Shown: positions 36,996 to 50,970 of the stretch, in pieces | How positions within the stretch are numbered: the first letter of the stretch is position 1 | How the letters are laid out: each line of letters opens with the position of its first letter | Source of the DNA: Daphnia pulex | Lineage: Eukaryota > Arthropoda > Branchiopoda > Diplostraca > Daphniidae | Length of the DNA: 64,000 bases | Direction: 5' to 3' | Assembly: GCF_021134715.1 (NCBI RefSeq) | Contig: NC_060026.1 | Coordinates: 11,151,001 to 11,215,000 of the forward strand | Made by a program: the position numbers and the translations under genes | The notes under the pieces: generated by a model | What the model was told of the DNA's origin: nothing | Database searches by the model: none | The model's input: the letters and a program-made list of their open reading frames with translations, nothing else

Positions 36996-39099
36996 ATGGA
37001 AGTTCAACAGGTAGGAAAAGTCACGGAAATCAAAAATTTTTACGTGTTTCAAGTTTCCTCTTATCTTTCAGGAAAAGAGGAATTTTCGATTGATTTCCTT
37101 TTAACCAAGCTTCAGTGTCATCAGGATGATGAATACCCTGGGATTTTCTCAACCTCAAATTCTGCTCCAAGTTCTGATTTACTGTATGCTTGTAAATTTT
37201 CTCAGTCACCTGGCTTTGAACACATAGTGGCCCTTGCCAATGAAGATGGAAAAATTGCATTTCAAGACACCAATGTTGTTGGAAAAGCAAGACCTGTTCA
37301 TGGTACCCAGGCACATGAAAATGCAATATTTGATCTTTGTTGGGCCCCTTCATCTTGGCAAATAGTTACTGCTAGTGGTGACCAGACCTCAATACTCTTT
37401 GACATTGGCAGAAGCTCAATTAGTCCCATTTCCATCTTTCGAGGCCATACTGCTAGCATAAAGTCTGTTGATTTTTCCCCAACCAATTCATGTAAGTTTT
37501 ATTGAATTAGTCTTTTTAGTTCTAGTGGTTACTAATCCATTGTTATTTAGCTCTCTTTGCTAGTGGTTCTCGTGATGGTGCTATAATGGTTTGGGATACA
37601 CGAGGAAGTATTCATTTAAAAGCTGAAAATGTTATTAAAAATGCTCATCCTGTTCAAGGTAAACTTTTATGCCTGTTGCAATCTTGATTTTATAATTATT
37701 TTTATTGTTTGATCAGCTTTTACAGAGGTAAAGACATCACGTACTAAAAAGAGGACTACTCCCAGCGCTAGTGGTGTTAGCAGTGTTACTTCTGTCCTGT
37801 TCCAGAATGATTATACTCTTTTGAGTGCAGGAGCAGCAGATGGGTATAGTACTTTTAGACTAAAACAGTTCTGGTGTGTTAGATAATTTATTTACATTTA
37901 AAAATATATTTAGAAACATTCATGTTTGGGACCTCAGGAAGAATTATACAGGTAAATTATATTACTATTTAATGATGCAACACCAATTAAAATAAAAATG
38001 TCTTTTACAGTTTACAAAGGTGATCCGTTACCTAAGACGTCAATTCCCTATGGATGGCTCACATGTCGAAGCGGAATAGCCAGTCTTTCCTTAGACCCTG
38101 GAAAAACTCTCTTATACGCCGCTGCAATGGACGATGTTATTTACGAATTTAATGTTGCATCTTATGATGAAAATCCAGGTATGAAACTGAATCCTGTCAA
38201 ATTGTCAAATTATTCTTATTTATTTTTTGGGGGTTTATTCCTGTAGTTGGTGTTTATGGCGGGCATGAACAGCACTCATTTTACATCAAATCCTGTTTAA
38301 GCGGGGATGGCAAATACCTAATTAGTGGATCCAGTGACGATCACGCATACGTCTGGAAAGTCGGCGCAGGTCCTCGGCCACTCCTCAAGCTAGATGGTCA
38401 TGGTGCGGAAGTTACGTGCGTCGCCTGGTCTTCTAACAATGTTCCAAAAGTATGCCGACTTATTTTTGTGTAAGATGAATTCAACTTCAATTATTATATT
38501 TTTAGGTTTTAACATGTGCTGATGACGTTCGTCACCGAATTTGGAGGATTAACACCACTGAAGAAACCAACGATGCGGACAATATCAGAGAGATAAGAGG
38601 ACATGCTTATAAATTTGATGCTCAAACTCCTATTCCAAAATCTTGCGAAGAGGCCTTGGTTAGGATAAAAAAGAAAGTCAATGTAGTGCCAGCTTTAGGA
38701 TGCAAAACCCCAAAGTCTATCCTAAAGGTTAATCAAAATACTCGTATACTTGATCGAACTCCTGATATCCTCGCCAACAGCCCCCGTTCATCAAATGAAC
38801 ATTTGTTAATCGGCACACCACGAATTGTACTGTCACCATTAACAAGTATCAACGAGTTGACTCCAAATCAAAGTGGGAATAGTAGCAATATCAACCGAGC
38901 CGCCGCTTCTCGTCGACTTGAAATGGACCGGACAGATTATTCTTCCCCTACTAGAGATCTTCCCAACTACGTGGCTGACGGTGTTTCACCCCACAGTAAA
39001 ATTCGTTCAAGCACAAAGAGAAAAAAGTTGGATTGGTTGACTGATCTAAGCCGGAAGATAACACCGAACTCTCAAAATAAAATGCGAAGGATCAAATAA
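36996..39099 (+). CDS. DTL: CDT2/DTL, substrate receptor of the CRL4 ubiquitin ligase
   Basis: Seven exons: 36996-37491, 37551-37658, 37717-37843, 37914-37951, 38011-38178, 38247-38449 and 38506-39099 (577 aa). WD40 repeats fill the first two thirds: HENAIFDLCWAPSSWQIVTASGDQT, FRGHTASIKSVDFSP, ASGSRDGAIMVWDTR, LLSAGAADGNIHVWDLRKNYT and LISGSSDDHAYVWKV. The two WDxR motifs (WDTR, WDLR) are the DDB1-contact signature of CDT2. The rest is a disordered basic tail. In other animals the complex destroys CDT1, SET8 and p21-type inhibitors bound to PCNA on chromatin, preventing re-replication. The first exon contains a donor-like gtagga and acceptor-like tttcag, but removing that piece breaks frame, so the exon is kept whole. 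The exact start is less certain. Confidence 0.9.
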
Positions 39100-39186
39100 A
39101 TGCAACTGAACAATCAAGATTTTTTCCAAACCTTGTAATTTACGGAATGCCTTTTTTTTTACATAAATAAAGAACCACGTTTACTT

Positions 39187-42100
39187 TTACTTGATCGACT
39201 TTTGATTCATTTTCAACAATTGCTCTACGGTTTCATGAAGAAGCGTGAGCCCAAATTTCTTGCTCACGCGCTCAAAAATTGACAAAGTCTGCAACAAGCC
39301 CGTAGAAGATTGTAACAGCTGAAATTCGCCGGCGCACGAGCAAAACTGAGATAAGTTTTCTCGTTTTATCTAAATTTTGGAATTTGTCACATTAAATAAT
39401 GTAAAAACAAAAAATCGAAGAAATCAGCAACGTACCTGTTTACACTTCTTGCACTGTAGATCCTGTAATACAAAGCTCATGGTTTTGCGGTTCACGACGT
39501 CCAGCAGCATAGATTCAATCTCAGTACTGTCATAGCTCGATTTACAAAGCGGACATTGCCACGTAGGTCTATAAATATGTATACATGTTAAGTTGAAAAC
39601 AAAACTATTTTTCTATTATTTAAGACAAACTTACATTCCACGATCTTCTGACTCGTGCGGATCTCTGCATAAATCAATATCTCGGCAATGATTGCAGGTA
39701 GGACAGATAACTTCGGGTAAAACGTATGAAAGGCACGAATCCTTCCAATCAGCTTCTTGACTGAATTCCCCTACTCCAATAAGTTTGAGGAGATTCCTTC
39801 TCAGTCGAGTGACTTCATCGACGATGTTGACATCCAGCTGAAACACGCGACAAACAGCTTTAACGAATTCAAGAGAAGGATTGCTCAATCCATTTTCGCT
39901 TCCGTGGTGTCCTTGAAGCTGTTTGTGAAGTTTTTGAACAACGCGGAACAAATGCTGGGCGATTTCCTGGTCAACCAGCTCACGCGTAAATTCTTTAAGC
40001 GAATCTGGAGTAGGGCCAACTTTACTACGCTGCGTTTGTGAAGAACGGATTCGTCGCACTGGAGTTGCACCGGGTATGCGATCACCGTATGTTTCGGCCA
40101 AGTGGTCGTGAATGGCCGAAATATAAGTGGCAATCACAGTGTTGAAATATTCTTGACAGGGCGGCTCTTCGGGAAAGTATTTAACAACATCCCAGTTCAT
40201 TTCGACAGCAGTGCTTTCTTCTTCTTCGTCCTCTACAAAACTGCGGTCTTCGTTATTTTCTGAAAAGGAAAAAATTACGATCAATGCGAATTGTCTCGTT
40301 GAGTCAATAAAACCAATATTAATAACCAACCTTCATTTTCCTTTTCTGAATCTGATTTTCCTTTGACTCCGCCGTAATTGGCAGGATCGAGCCACACGAG
40401 TAGCTGCCAACAATGTTGAACGTTGAGTTCCAGACTGCGAAAGAGTTCTTTCTGATGCAAACTTGCACAAACAAAGCTAACATATGACAAAGCGTCAGGA
40501 ATGCGTCGCTTTTTAGTGCCTAGAACGATACGGCCGAAATCGGCGTAGACGACAGTAGCTCCAAGTCTTTGAAATTCGGCCAACAGTTGAACGAAGTACT
40601 TGCGCATGAGGTTTTGCAACATACGGCGCAATGCAGGGTCCTGATATAATTCAGATATTATTTAGATATTAATACATAGATAATAAGCATGCTTACATAG
40701 AGCAAGGCAGTGGGGCTGCGCAGCCATCTGTAGAAGTGGATAACTGTTGGAAAATAAAGTTGCCATTTTATTGATGTTGTACATTATAAATTTGTGACAA
40801 ATAAATTTACCTTGAAAGTCAGCGAAGACATTGCGATGTACGGAAATATCTCGCAGCCAAGATGCTACGACTGACTTGAGAACTCGAAAGACTGTCACGC
40901 ACATGGCTGATTCGCTGTAACTGCTAAGTTCTGCAGTATGATTATCATTGAGCATGTCCTAAAAAATATTTTAAATGAAAGAGAGCAATATTTAAAAAAT
41001 AAAAAATTCAATAACCCACCTTTAGCGATACTTGGGGAACATCGAAAGCAGTGCTTGAGCTTGTGCCTTCAACGTCCAAGACTTGATGTGACTGAAGTAG
41101 AGTAGTAACGGCTAACGCATCCACGTCCATCTCGACACAGACATTGGTGTATACTCCGGGGTTGTTGACGACTAGTGTAGTTGTGGCATCTTCAATTTCC
41201 GTTACAAGCCGATTGTCATCAGCCTCTTTGCCACCCAGATCAGGTCTTTCAGTCGGTGAACACCAAAGAATACAATTATTTCGAATTAAATGGCGGGCGA
41301 AGAAGAGGTCGGCACCGAAAAGATTGGCATCGGAGGGCAAATTTCCAATAGGAATGTGGAAGTAGCGACACTGTTCCAGATTAGCGTCGAGGACAGTGCG
41401 TAAACGCAGGAAATGACGCAAGCAAACTTTTGAGCCCACTCTCTGCCAGTCGAGCACATTGTATAATCCGTCGGGATCAGTACTATGGATGGGAACTAGC
41501 GGGAATTCGTTAAGTGTTTGAATTTGCGATGCAGTCGTATGAAGATCTTGGGGAGACTGAATAGCCACAAAAGTTGGTCCTCGTTTCTCATCTTTGTACG
41601 TTTGCAGTAAACGATTCATTTGACGGTAGACTTGGCGAATATCTGTCTCCACTTGAATTGAAAATGAATAATCTCTAGCGGGCACGGAACTCTCGACAAC
41701 GTCAGCCTAATCGTGAAAGTGGAAGTTAAAATAATAACACAAATTACGATATATGAATAGCATACCTGCGATAGCTTTTTAAGCCGCTCCTCATTATAAA
41801 GATTAACTAAATTCGGCATTTGGTTGGTCCGCACAGTGTCAACGACAAAAAAGTTGACCTAAGAAGTAAAAATAAATCAATAGATAGATAAACAAACAAA
41901 AAAAACTGTCGCTATTATTATTTTTTAATACTGACCTTTTTGGCTGGTGGAGAAAATAGCACCAACATGACTTTATTTCCACTTTTGTAATGGTAGATGT
42001 ATAGATACTTGAGCGTTTCAATTCCCGATTCTAAATACGGATGGTGCGCCAACGTTTTGAACGACAACTGCGACAGGCTGAAACTTTCGGTATCTCCGGT

Positions 42101-45100
42101 GGGCGTGTAACGCTGACTCCGATCGACGGCACAAACACATCCGAGCTGGACTAGCACACGAAAATCAAGTGGCACCTGGAACAAAACGTGAAAATGAAAC
42201 AAAGTTTTTTCGTTGGAACTCAAACAAGTGCGTTTTCAAACCTGGGTTTCATAAATTCCAGCGTTGTCTGAAGTGGACAGATCAGCCATTAACTGATTGA
42301 AATTTTGCTGGTAAACTTCTTCGGGAACGCTGAATATCATATAAAGAGTAAATAGATTAATACTTATTTGAGTGAGAATTATAATTTTACTATTTACCTG
42401 TATTCGTACAGATTATAGACACGGTGAGAGCGAGGAAGTATCCGATTAACTTTTCGCCAGACAGCTGACTCACTACTAGCTTCTTTTTCCAAAGGTTTCT
42501 TCTTATTCAAATAAAAAATACGCGGCACAGTTAACCGAATTTGATGAAGTTCGTTTCCAACCAACGCCCACAATCGAAACATGCCCGGCTGTGATGTTTC
42601 CATCACCTGCAAAATTTGCCACATGGATGACAAAAGGGTTTGTTGTGCGCGTCGCAAGAATCCACCCAAATTGGTTCTTAAAACTCCAGCTCCAGAATTT
42701 CCTCCAAAAGTCGAGACGGAAGCTGATCCAGTGTTGCTGTTTTGTTCTCTACCTCGACGGGCTGCTCGCTGTTTCAACTGAATAGCCCACTTCTTTTTGT
42801 GATAGCGAATCCAAATTTCACGCTCTTCTCCAGGTTTACCCATCGGTGGTGGAGGACCGAGGATTTCTCGCCAATTCTTATCCAATTCATTAGCTGACTC
42901 GCTGGAGCCTCGTTTCCTTTTCGAAGTCACCGTAGGTCGATTGTTTTCGGTATTTTTGCTTCCACCCAAATCTTCTATGTCACCCACTTCTCCCAAATCT
43001 TGCGAGTTAGAATCGCCACCAACTGGCTTGATAGACACCTGAAATAAAAATTAATAATTATTATAATAATGGTAAAAAAATCTTTGTCGCGAAACATTTT
43101 TGGTTTAATCTAATTATACACTTAATTCAACGATTCATTTAAAAAAAATTTTTGTGACTTAAATAAAATCGCTCGCACCTTAAAAATTTCATTGATCCGT
43201 CGCTGCTTTAGAACGTCATTTTTTTCTAGCATTCGCTTGTGAAGCCAATCCGGATGTTGGACCCTGGGTACAGGGTTAGCCACGCCTTGCAAGGCGGCAG
43301 GGATAGTAATGATTTTTTGGATACAACCTCCAAGACGTTCGATGTAATAATTCCAATCTAAAATTGTGCGAATGTCAAAATCCGTCATGGAATTGTCTTT
43401 TAACCATTTTTTCAAATAATGGCGTTTAACACTGGGCTCAGATTGAAAAATTGCCAACGGAATAGCTCTGTCCGTAACAGGGGCACCTGCAAACAATGGA
43501 AATGTAAAAAGTTCTCATCATTTGTTGTCCAGTAACAACTTAGCATACCTTCTGGTTTCTTTGAAATGATGAAGCGACAACTTAACCCAGCATCTTTTAC
43601 CATCTGATCACCCAAAAATTCTGCCAAACGTTTAGCTGTGCTGATGGATGTTGATTTTTGACCACCATATTCTTCTAATTTTCGTGACATTGATCGATTC
43701 TCGGTAATCAGCTCAAATAGCTCGGAATCAGGGAGGTTTTCGGCTTTTGAATATAACACATCAAGCCAGTAATCTGCAATTTTAGCCACAGCCTGGTAGC
43801 ATGTTTCCAGAGTATCACCTGAAAACAAAAACAATTTCATTACATTTCAGATATTTTTTTCTTTGGCAAATGTTCTCTTACCTTTGAGAAACGCTTCAAA
43901 CACAGACGATTGGAAAATCTTGATGAGCTGAAGTTCTCCACGACGTTTCACTTCGAATCCTTTTAATTCGGCAAGACTGCCGTCAAAGTTGAAAACGGCG
44001 TATCGTTTCTTTAACTTTTTGCCTTCTTCTTTCGACGCAGGTAAAATCATCGCTAGATACGGACCGTCAACTTCGAAAAAAATCGAGTTTTCGTCACGCT
44101 GGACGTAGCTCAAAGTTTCTGGGTCTACCAACTCGTGATACTGGTTGTTTGTAAAGGCATCTTTCACCATCACATTTAATACAGCTCCTAAAGACACGTA
44201 ATATTAATCAATTGAAATGTTTTTGTCTTTGATTGTAGCCATTACCTGGATAGGATATCGTAATCTTGGGTTTCTTGAGACTTGAGGTCTTGATCACGTA
44301 GTTTTCCGGAAAAGATGACGGTAACATACACCAAATACCATCTGTGTCCAGTTCAAGCGGTCGACCAACTTGTTCGATTAGCTCTCGAGCTTTCCGGATG
44401 ATGCCAGCGCCAGTGTGACACACAATTCCAGCCATCTCCATACTGTGCCAACGGGCTCCTTTTCGCATGACGTAACCGTAGAAGGAGTTCAAAATACACT
44501 TGTGAGCAAGCTGTAGGGAATCGTAAAGCACTTCACGATTTTTAGCCGATTTAATTTCACCGGCATCCCCAAGCGCAATTGCTTCGGCGATTTGCTTCTT
44601 GGCAGTCTTATTCAGATTTTTATATTCATATCGTCGATCACGGAAGGCTCGAACGGTGTCAACATAAAAGCTGTTTTCCTACTCCAAAAACAATTGATTA
44701 TTAAGTATCGGTATTGAAACGCTACGTTAAAGTTATGAACCTTTTGACAAACTGTTTGTTGTCTCTCTTCAGTGCGCGTTACACGAACTTTCTTGTATGC
44801 TTTGCGGCAGTATTCGGACAAACGCTGCTTCTCTTTGGCCGACTGTTCTTCGCGGGGAAGTTGATGGAAAGCTCTTGTGGGCATACCAGGGATGACGGGT
44901 GGAAACTTTTCATTTTCCAACTGCTGCTGGATTCGTTGAAACTCACCCCGAGTAGCTGGCATGAAATCACCACGCCTAATAATAAATGATCATTTTAAAA
45001 AATAGTATTCTCAATAAAATTTAGTTGCCAGTCAGTTTTCGCTAAAAAAATGATCTTACCACATCCATGACATGTTACGTTGACACTGGGCTTCAGGCTG

Positions 45101-47428
45101 ATTGAAATCACAGGATGCACAGACGCTTTCGTCTACCATTGCCGAAGGTTGGAGACGATTTGTCAAGATGATATTGGGATACATAGCGCCGACATCCAAG
45201 TGATAAATTACAGGTAACTCGATTCGGTTTGGTGCATCTCGAAGACTGCAAAGTTTTTCTTTTATGTCGTCTATAACTTCATCCAGATTGGTGACCTCCT
45301 CAATAGGAACCTATCGATAGAAAACCATGTTAATATTATGCAAAAATCTGTCATGAAAGAAGTGAAATTGTTCAGATACGTACGTGTTCTTCCTCTTCGA
45401 CTGCATGCTTAATGGTACGCTCAATTCCTTCAATAAGGGAATCAAAGGCTTGAGGGATTAATCGGAATCGACAAGGGATGTCTGAGCGGAAAACACCTGA
45501 CTCTAGAGCTTCGACATGGCCACCGACATAGGTTTCTGTGTCGAGAAGATGGCCGTCATCAGTCCAGTTTTGAAGCAAAGAAACTTGTTTGTTCGGGAAA
45601 ATGATGTTGGCACGAAAGGCTTCTACCATCAAAAGTGATTCACACAATGTGCCCGATCCCTTTCGCAACACTTCGTCCGGCTCCATAGGAATGATGGTAC
45701 ACAAAGCAAAGATGAAGGGATGAACGTATTTCATGTAAAGATAATACGTGGCAACAGCATCAGAAACCGAATAATTGGCCATAACTTGAGGCTGTTCTGC
45801 TGCCATGCGGCACATATCTTCTGGATCCAATTCCACTGGATCGTAGCGCAACTTGGCCTTTGCTACGGCTTTCAAGTTTTGTGAACCAACGGGTAAGTAG
45901 GAATCACGTTTAACCCAATTGAAGCAATCCATATGAATCGAAGGGCGGCAACTGTAAACACCTTCCTTGTCACGCTCCCAGCCAGTCATTTTAGCTACAT
46001 TCATGTCATGGAAAGTGGCACGAGCTTCAACAAAGGACCAATCGAAGAAGTCGCCGTTGTAAGTGACGATGATGTGAGGCTTTACTTCGATGACATGGTC
46101 CAGGAATCGCTGAATGAGGGAAACTTCATTTGGCTCATTGAAAATGATAAAGGGTCCTTCAAATTCAGGTTTAGGTGTGTACTCAAAATCTTCAACGTCG
46201 GCTGCAACAATCTCTCGATTAGTTATCAAGTAACCCTAGGGGAAAATGTAAAAAGGGTAAAACAATAAACAAATCAAAATTTAATTTTGTTATAGGCTAC
46301 CTGTCCATCTATCATGTACGATATCATAAAAATTTGATCAGTTGCGGGATCAGGAAACTTCAAGGGCAATTTTGTGGTTTCGATATCAAAAGCTAGTACA
46401 ATTGTGTCAGGGGTATCGATGATATCTTCACGGCGAGTGATTGAAATTGTTTCGGATCCTTTAAATTTAATTGCGTACCACAACCCAACACAAATGTTCA
46501 TGTCAATTGAAACGCGGATATGGTACGGAACATCATATTCTCTATTTAAATTTAAAATAAATGTAATTGGAGAACGGAAGCTTATGCTTAAATTATAATA
46601 CCGAATGTCTATGATGTTATCCATTGTATCTCCCACTTTCTTGTCTGATTCTTCTTGCGCTGCTTCGTTTTGAAACTTTGCCATCATTTCCGAATAAGCT
46701 GAATTAGTTTGAGAGCTGTTTTTCCGGGCGTGAGGCATTATTTCTTTTCTCACTTTCATCAGATCCGTCACAGACAAAAATGACAGTTTCAAATAGGTCT
46801 GCTTCAAACCAACCAAATGGTTTGACTGATAAATCAAATAAAAAAAAACATTAAAACAAATTGGAAAAGAAAAAAATATGATTAATGTGATATTGCTCAC
46901 CAAATCCAAGTCCTCCTTAGAGCACTGCTCTATACTAGCAATGATTCCAGCATATTTTTTACCAAGAAAGCTAGAAACTTCTTGAATGCATTCTTTCTTT
47001 GGCAAAATGTAAAAGTAAGGTTTGAAAGGAAGTGAGGCTTTGAAACGTGAACCATCCTCTTGCACAAAATAGTAATCAACGGCACTGATTAGCTGCTGAG
47101 CAGCATCAAATATCTCAGTCTAGAAATAAAATGTGATTTATTACATCAAACATGGAGGCAATATATTGAGTAATACTGTGTGCATGTTGACAAGGTATCC
47201 AATTTTTTCCCCTGATTCTTTAGGTGTGAAAAATCCATATTTCTCGTCAATAGCTTTGTTTTCATTTACTCTTGTTATGCGAGATTCAGCCAAATCTTCT
47301 TTCCCACTAAAACATAAAATTTATATTACTTTATTATATTTTAAAAATATATGTAGTTACTATTACCCTGCACTTTTCTCTTTGCTGCTCTTATCTGCCC
47401 TATACTTTCCAGTGTTTTGGTACACCAT
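39187..47428 (-). CDS. POLE: DNA polymerase epsilon catalytic subunit
   Basis: The model has 23 exons on the minus strand, from ATG 47428 ([14 protein letters not shown]) to the stop at 39187, and totals 2,241 aa; animal POLE is about 2,290. The exonuclease sites are visible: [13 protein letters not shown] (about residue 264), [10 protein letters not shown] (about 350) and [13 protein letters not shown]. Polymerase motifs follow: [42 protein letters not shown] and KKRYAVF. The C-terminal half carries the inactive second polymerase module ([26 protein letters not shown]) and the cysteine motifs [16 protein letters not shown] and FCSCAGEF that bind zinc or iron-sulphur. It is the leading-strand replicase. 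Main exons include 46235-45384, 45310-45060, 44678-44246, 43038-42398, 41706-41020 and 40259-39635. No frame breaks were found. Confidence 0.97.
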
Positions 47429-48154
47429 TTTCACAATTAAACGAAAATATAGCCATCTACCAACAGCTTCTTTTTTGAGGGGACTTTAGGTGCACTGGCC
47501 ACGTTCGTAAACTAGAAAATCTTCTGAAGACAAAACAATAAACACGATCAATGAGGCAATGATTGGATCAAGTTCTGTGTCTTCTTCTTGCTGCACTTGC
47601 TTCTTCTAGTCTAGTCTAGCAGAAGAAAGAGAAAAATTTGCCGCCTTTTCCGAACCCCAAAGCTGTTGCCAAATAGTAATAATTGAAGTGCGGATAAAAA
47701 ATTCGAAAAAGCGGAAATGCCGGAATCCCGGAAAAAGTGGAGGCTCTGGTGGAGACGTGGATAAAGAAACTAGACTGCTATTGATAACTGATTCCCTAAA
47801 ATTGGAATTCAATTATTTTTCTGAAAAGTTAAACGATTTACTATCAGTAGGGTCAGAGCTATAGAATACTCTATAGTATATAGTATTCTTATGGTGTATT
47901 AGTACTAATACACCATGGTATTATCTATAGAATTCTATATGGTAGGGTTTTCGAAAATGATTTTTATCCGTAGTAACCACAACGCAGAGCTGTAGTAGTG
48001 TCAGTTACTAGTGTTACTATAGCTTTAACTTAATGAAACAAATTTATTGTTAACGATTTGAAAAGGAAAATTAATTTTATAAGACCCTCAAACTGATATG
48101 TACGATGACACTCAAATCATTTTTTAAAAAGTGTATTTTCTATTCCAGTAGTAG
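47429..48154. other. Spacer between POLE and crooked neck
   Basis: It contains the POLE promoter and the crooked neck 3'UTR. A 68-codon minus frame at 47606-47812 has no motif. The palindrome at 47891-47916 is listed separately. Confidence 0.4.
47891..47916. repeat. Perfect 26-bp palindrome
   Basis: The sequence atggtgtattag-ta-ctaatacaccat is exactly its own reverse complement. It is bordered by looser inverted matter (tatagaatac... and ...ctatagaattctata), so a longer imperfect hairpin of about 80 bp can form. Confidence 0.7.
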
Positions 48155-50970
48155 CTAATCCTTATTTTCAGATTCACTACTAGATGATTCACTCGAATCA
48201 TCGCGATCGTCGGGGACTGTGGACAAGGACACTGGTGGTAACACAGTGTCAGCCAATGGAGCATTGCTTTTGGGTAGTTCCTCTTCCTGGTTTGATGGAG
48301 CGGATTCTTTTGCCATTTTCCAAGCTTTGGCCATAGCCAAGAGCTTAAGATTGGGTTTAGTAGCTTCATCCTCGGGGAAAATGTAGTCGAAATACTCTTC
48401 CCAACCAGCATCGGTCTAAAAAAAAAAAGAAAAGAAAAAAACATTGCAACGCACAAAATTTTGCATCTAAACGCAAAATATTATCACATACCCCATCTTG
48501 TGTTTGGATCCGCCTCCTCTTCTTCACACGTCTAGGCATCAAGTTAACAACCGCATTGCGAGATCCCTCATCTCCATATTCATATTCGAATTCTTGCCAA
48601 GCCTCCAACAACATCAATCGCTCCTCTTTGTTGGTAGCCACTTCAAGACCGACTGACTGAGCTATAGAACGTAGCGACCTAGTAACATAATGGGGAATTA
48701 AGAAGGTAATTTACGGAGGCTAATAGTTCAAAGCAAAGAAATGCGAACTTGTTTGCACGCTGGAAGACTGCTCTAGCTGCTGCGACTGGCAAACTTGGGT
48801 CCTCCTGCTGAGATGCTGCTAGAGTGAGCTCAAATTGAGCAAAACTCATCCAGACTTTTACGTGCTGCGTGCGTTCTAGAAGTCTCTCATATAACGATCG
48901 GGCTTTATCATTCTCCTCTTGTTCGATTTCAAAATCGATGTAAGCCTGAAGAACAAACACAACTCCATTAGGAATGAGATCTGTGCACATATTTAAAGTT
49001 TAATTTACCTTCCAAAGAATTTCTGGCATATCTAGTAGAGGCTGCTTGATGGCAAGCTCGTAAATGCCGCGAGCACGATCCACATCTCCCAGTAAAGTTT
49101 CTAGTTCGGCGAATTTCATCCAAGTGGTGCAATTTTCTGGACCGTTTTGGAGGAACTTTTCATACAATGTCCTGCAGCGGTCAAATTCTCTCAGCTGGAT
49201 CTCCAAATCAATATATCCACGGAACAACTTGTTCTATAAATAACCAGATTTATTAAAAACTGGTTCATAGACTGGCCTCTAATTAGATTTCATATTTGAA
49301 AGAAAAAATACTGAAACATATTTACCTTTGGACATTTACCAATCGCAGTACCTAAAATTTTACGCGCCAATTGCAGATTTTTCTGTCGAACTTCGAAATG
49401 GGCGTAAAGGAGCCACATTTTGGCGAATGTGAAGTTACGATGCGGAATGAGCTTAAGACATGAATCGTAGACCTGTCGAGTTTTTTCATAATCTTCGGCT
49501 TCCAGTTCTTCGAAAAGTGCATAGTTAATCCACAGATAGATGTAACGACGCCAAAAGGACTTCTCAGCTACTAGCGGGATGTTGGCAATAGCTCTTTCGT
49601 ATGTATCTCGCACTACTTCAACGTCAGCGTCACCTAAAGATACAATACACATTCGACACAATTCCTTAAAAATTTGATAGTAAGTCAAAATACCTTCACT
49701 TTCCATTAGGCGTAAATAATCAAACCATGCATCATAATTTGATGGATTTTCTTTAATTTCTTGTTCATACTGAAATTTTCTTTTACTGACAATAACGTCT
49801 TCTATAGCGTCACGCTCTCCAAATTTTTTCTGGTGAATTGTGTAGGCTTTGTACAATTCTGCTGCTTTATCTTTTGACATGTGTTCGAGAGCAAATTTGT
49901 AAATAGCAGTTGCTCGTTCATGTTCTTTTTGGCCCTCTTCAAACTTGGAAAAGGCTATGAAAAGCCTTTCGTCCATGTGATCATCACCATAAAAATCCAC
50001 CGACCGTTCATACACCTGGCGGGCACCGATAATGTAACCGTTCCTTTCTTCAAACTTGGCATACTTGATCCAATTTTTTACTTCCGGGTGCACATAGACA
50101 AACCGTTCAAAAATTGAGCGAGCACGATCTAATTCTTTATACCTAGTTATTGGACAAAAATTGGACGTTGATAAGTGTAACGTTAGTATTTACTACATTT
50201 ATTTACCTTAATTCAAAATTGATGTATGTTTGCCAAGCTTGTTCATCTGGCTGCCATTCCATCCACCTTTCAAATACTTGACGACAACCAGCTATATTGG
50301 CCAGCATTTCCTCCATGTAGGTATATTTATACCAAAACTGATTTGCTCTAGGCAAAATTGTAACTGCACGGTCCCACAAGTTTCTGGCATGATTGACTTG
50401 CTTATTTTTCATTTCCATTTCTGAATACTAAATTTTTTTAAAATTAGATATTTATTATTTCACAGATTTAACAAATGAAAATTAATTACCTTCAGCCAAA
50501 GGGTAATGTTACGATGGTCTACATCAAGAGCACGCTCAAAAACACTTCTGGCTCTTTGAATTTCTTTTTGGCTTTCTTCCCATTGAGCATACTTGATCCA
50601 GTTGGTAATAACATTACGATTACGCCGCAGAGCATCTTCAAAGGTTTTGCGTTTCTTGTACTGGTAGTCTGCTAACTCATCGGGATCTGAAATTTTTTGT
50701 TTAGGGGGCTAAAAATAGAAAATTTCTTACTTCAGTTCTTCAAGTTGTTATCTATTGCCGAAACACTTACTGGTGGAACAATTTCAAGATCACGTTCCTT
50801 AGCTTCCCGAAGCAACTGCTCAGCAGTGATTTGAATTTCTGCCGGTGTTTTGTTTTTAACCTAAAGAGAAATGTGTTATAAGTAATGTCAAGAGCATTCT
50901 TACATTTAAGTATTACAACCTTGGCAACTTTAGGAGGTTTTTGTGGTTTACCGAATCCACCCGAATCCAT
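48155..50970 (-). CDS. crn: Crooked neck, HAT-repeat spliceosome protein (CRNKL1/Clf1)
   Basis: Ten exons on the minus strand: 50970-50920, 50860-50771, 50708-50490, 50427-50207, 50142-49694, 49633-49326, 49233-49009, 48945-48749, 48678-48492 and 48415-48155 (735 aa). After a short N-terminus ([19 protein letters not shown]) come [17 protein letters not shown] and then tandem half-a-TPR repeats of about 34 residues: [62 protein letters not shown] and so on through the protein. The C-terminus is acidic and Ser-rich. This is the scaffold of the Prp19-associated complex needed for spliceosome activation; Drosophila crooked neck also has a glial splicing role. No unusual residue or break was seen. 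Confidence 0.96.

Noticed and set aside
36996-37072. Intron between gtagga and tttcag in the first CDT2 exon
   Set aside because: Removing it puts the following conserved residues out of frame with an early stop.
44678-44684. Stop codon in POLE exon starting at 44681
   Set aside because: Using the acceptor three bases further (tag before gaaaac) gives [15 protein letters not shown], matching the family, with no stop.
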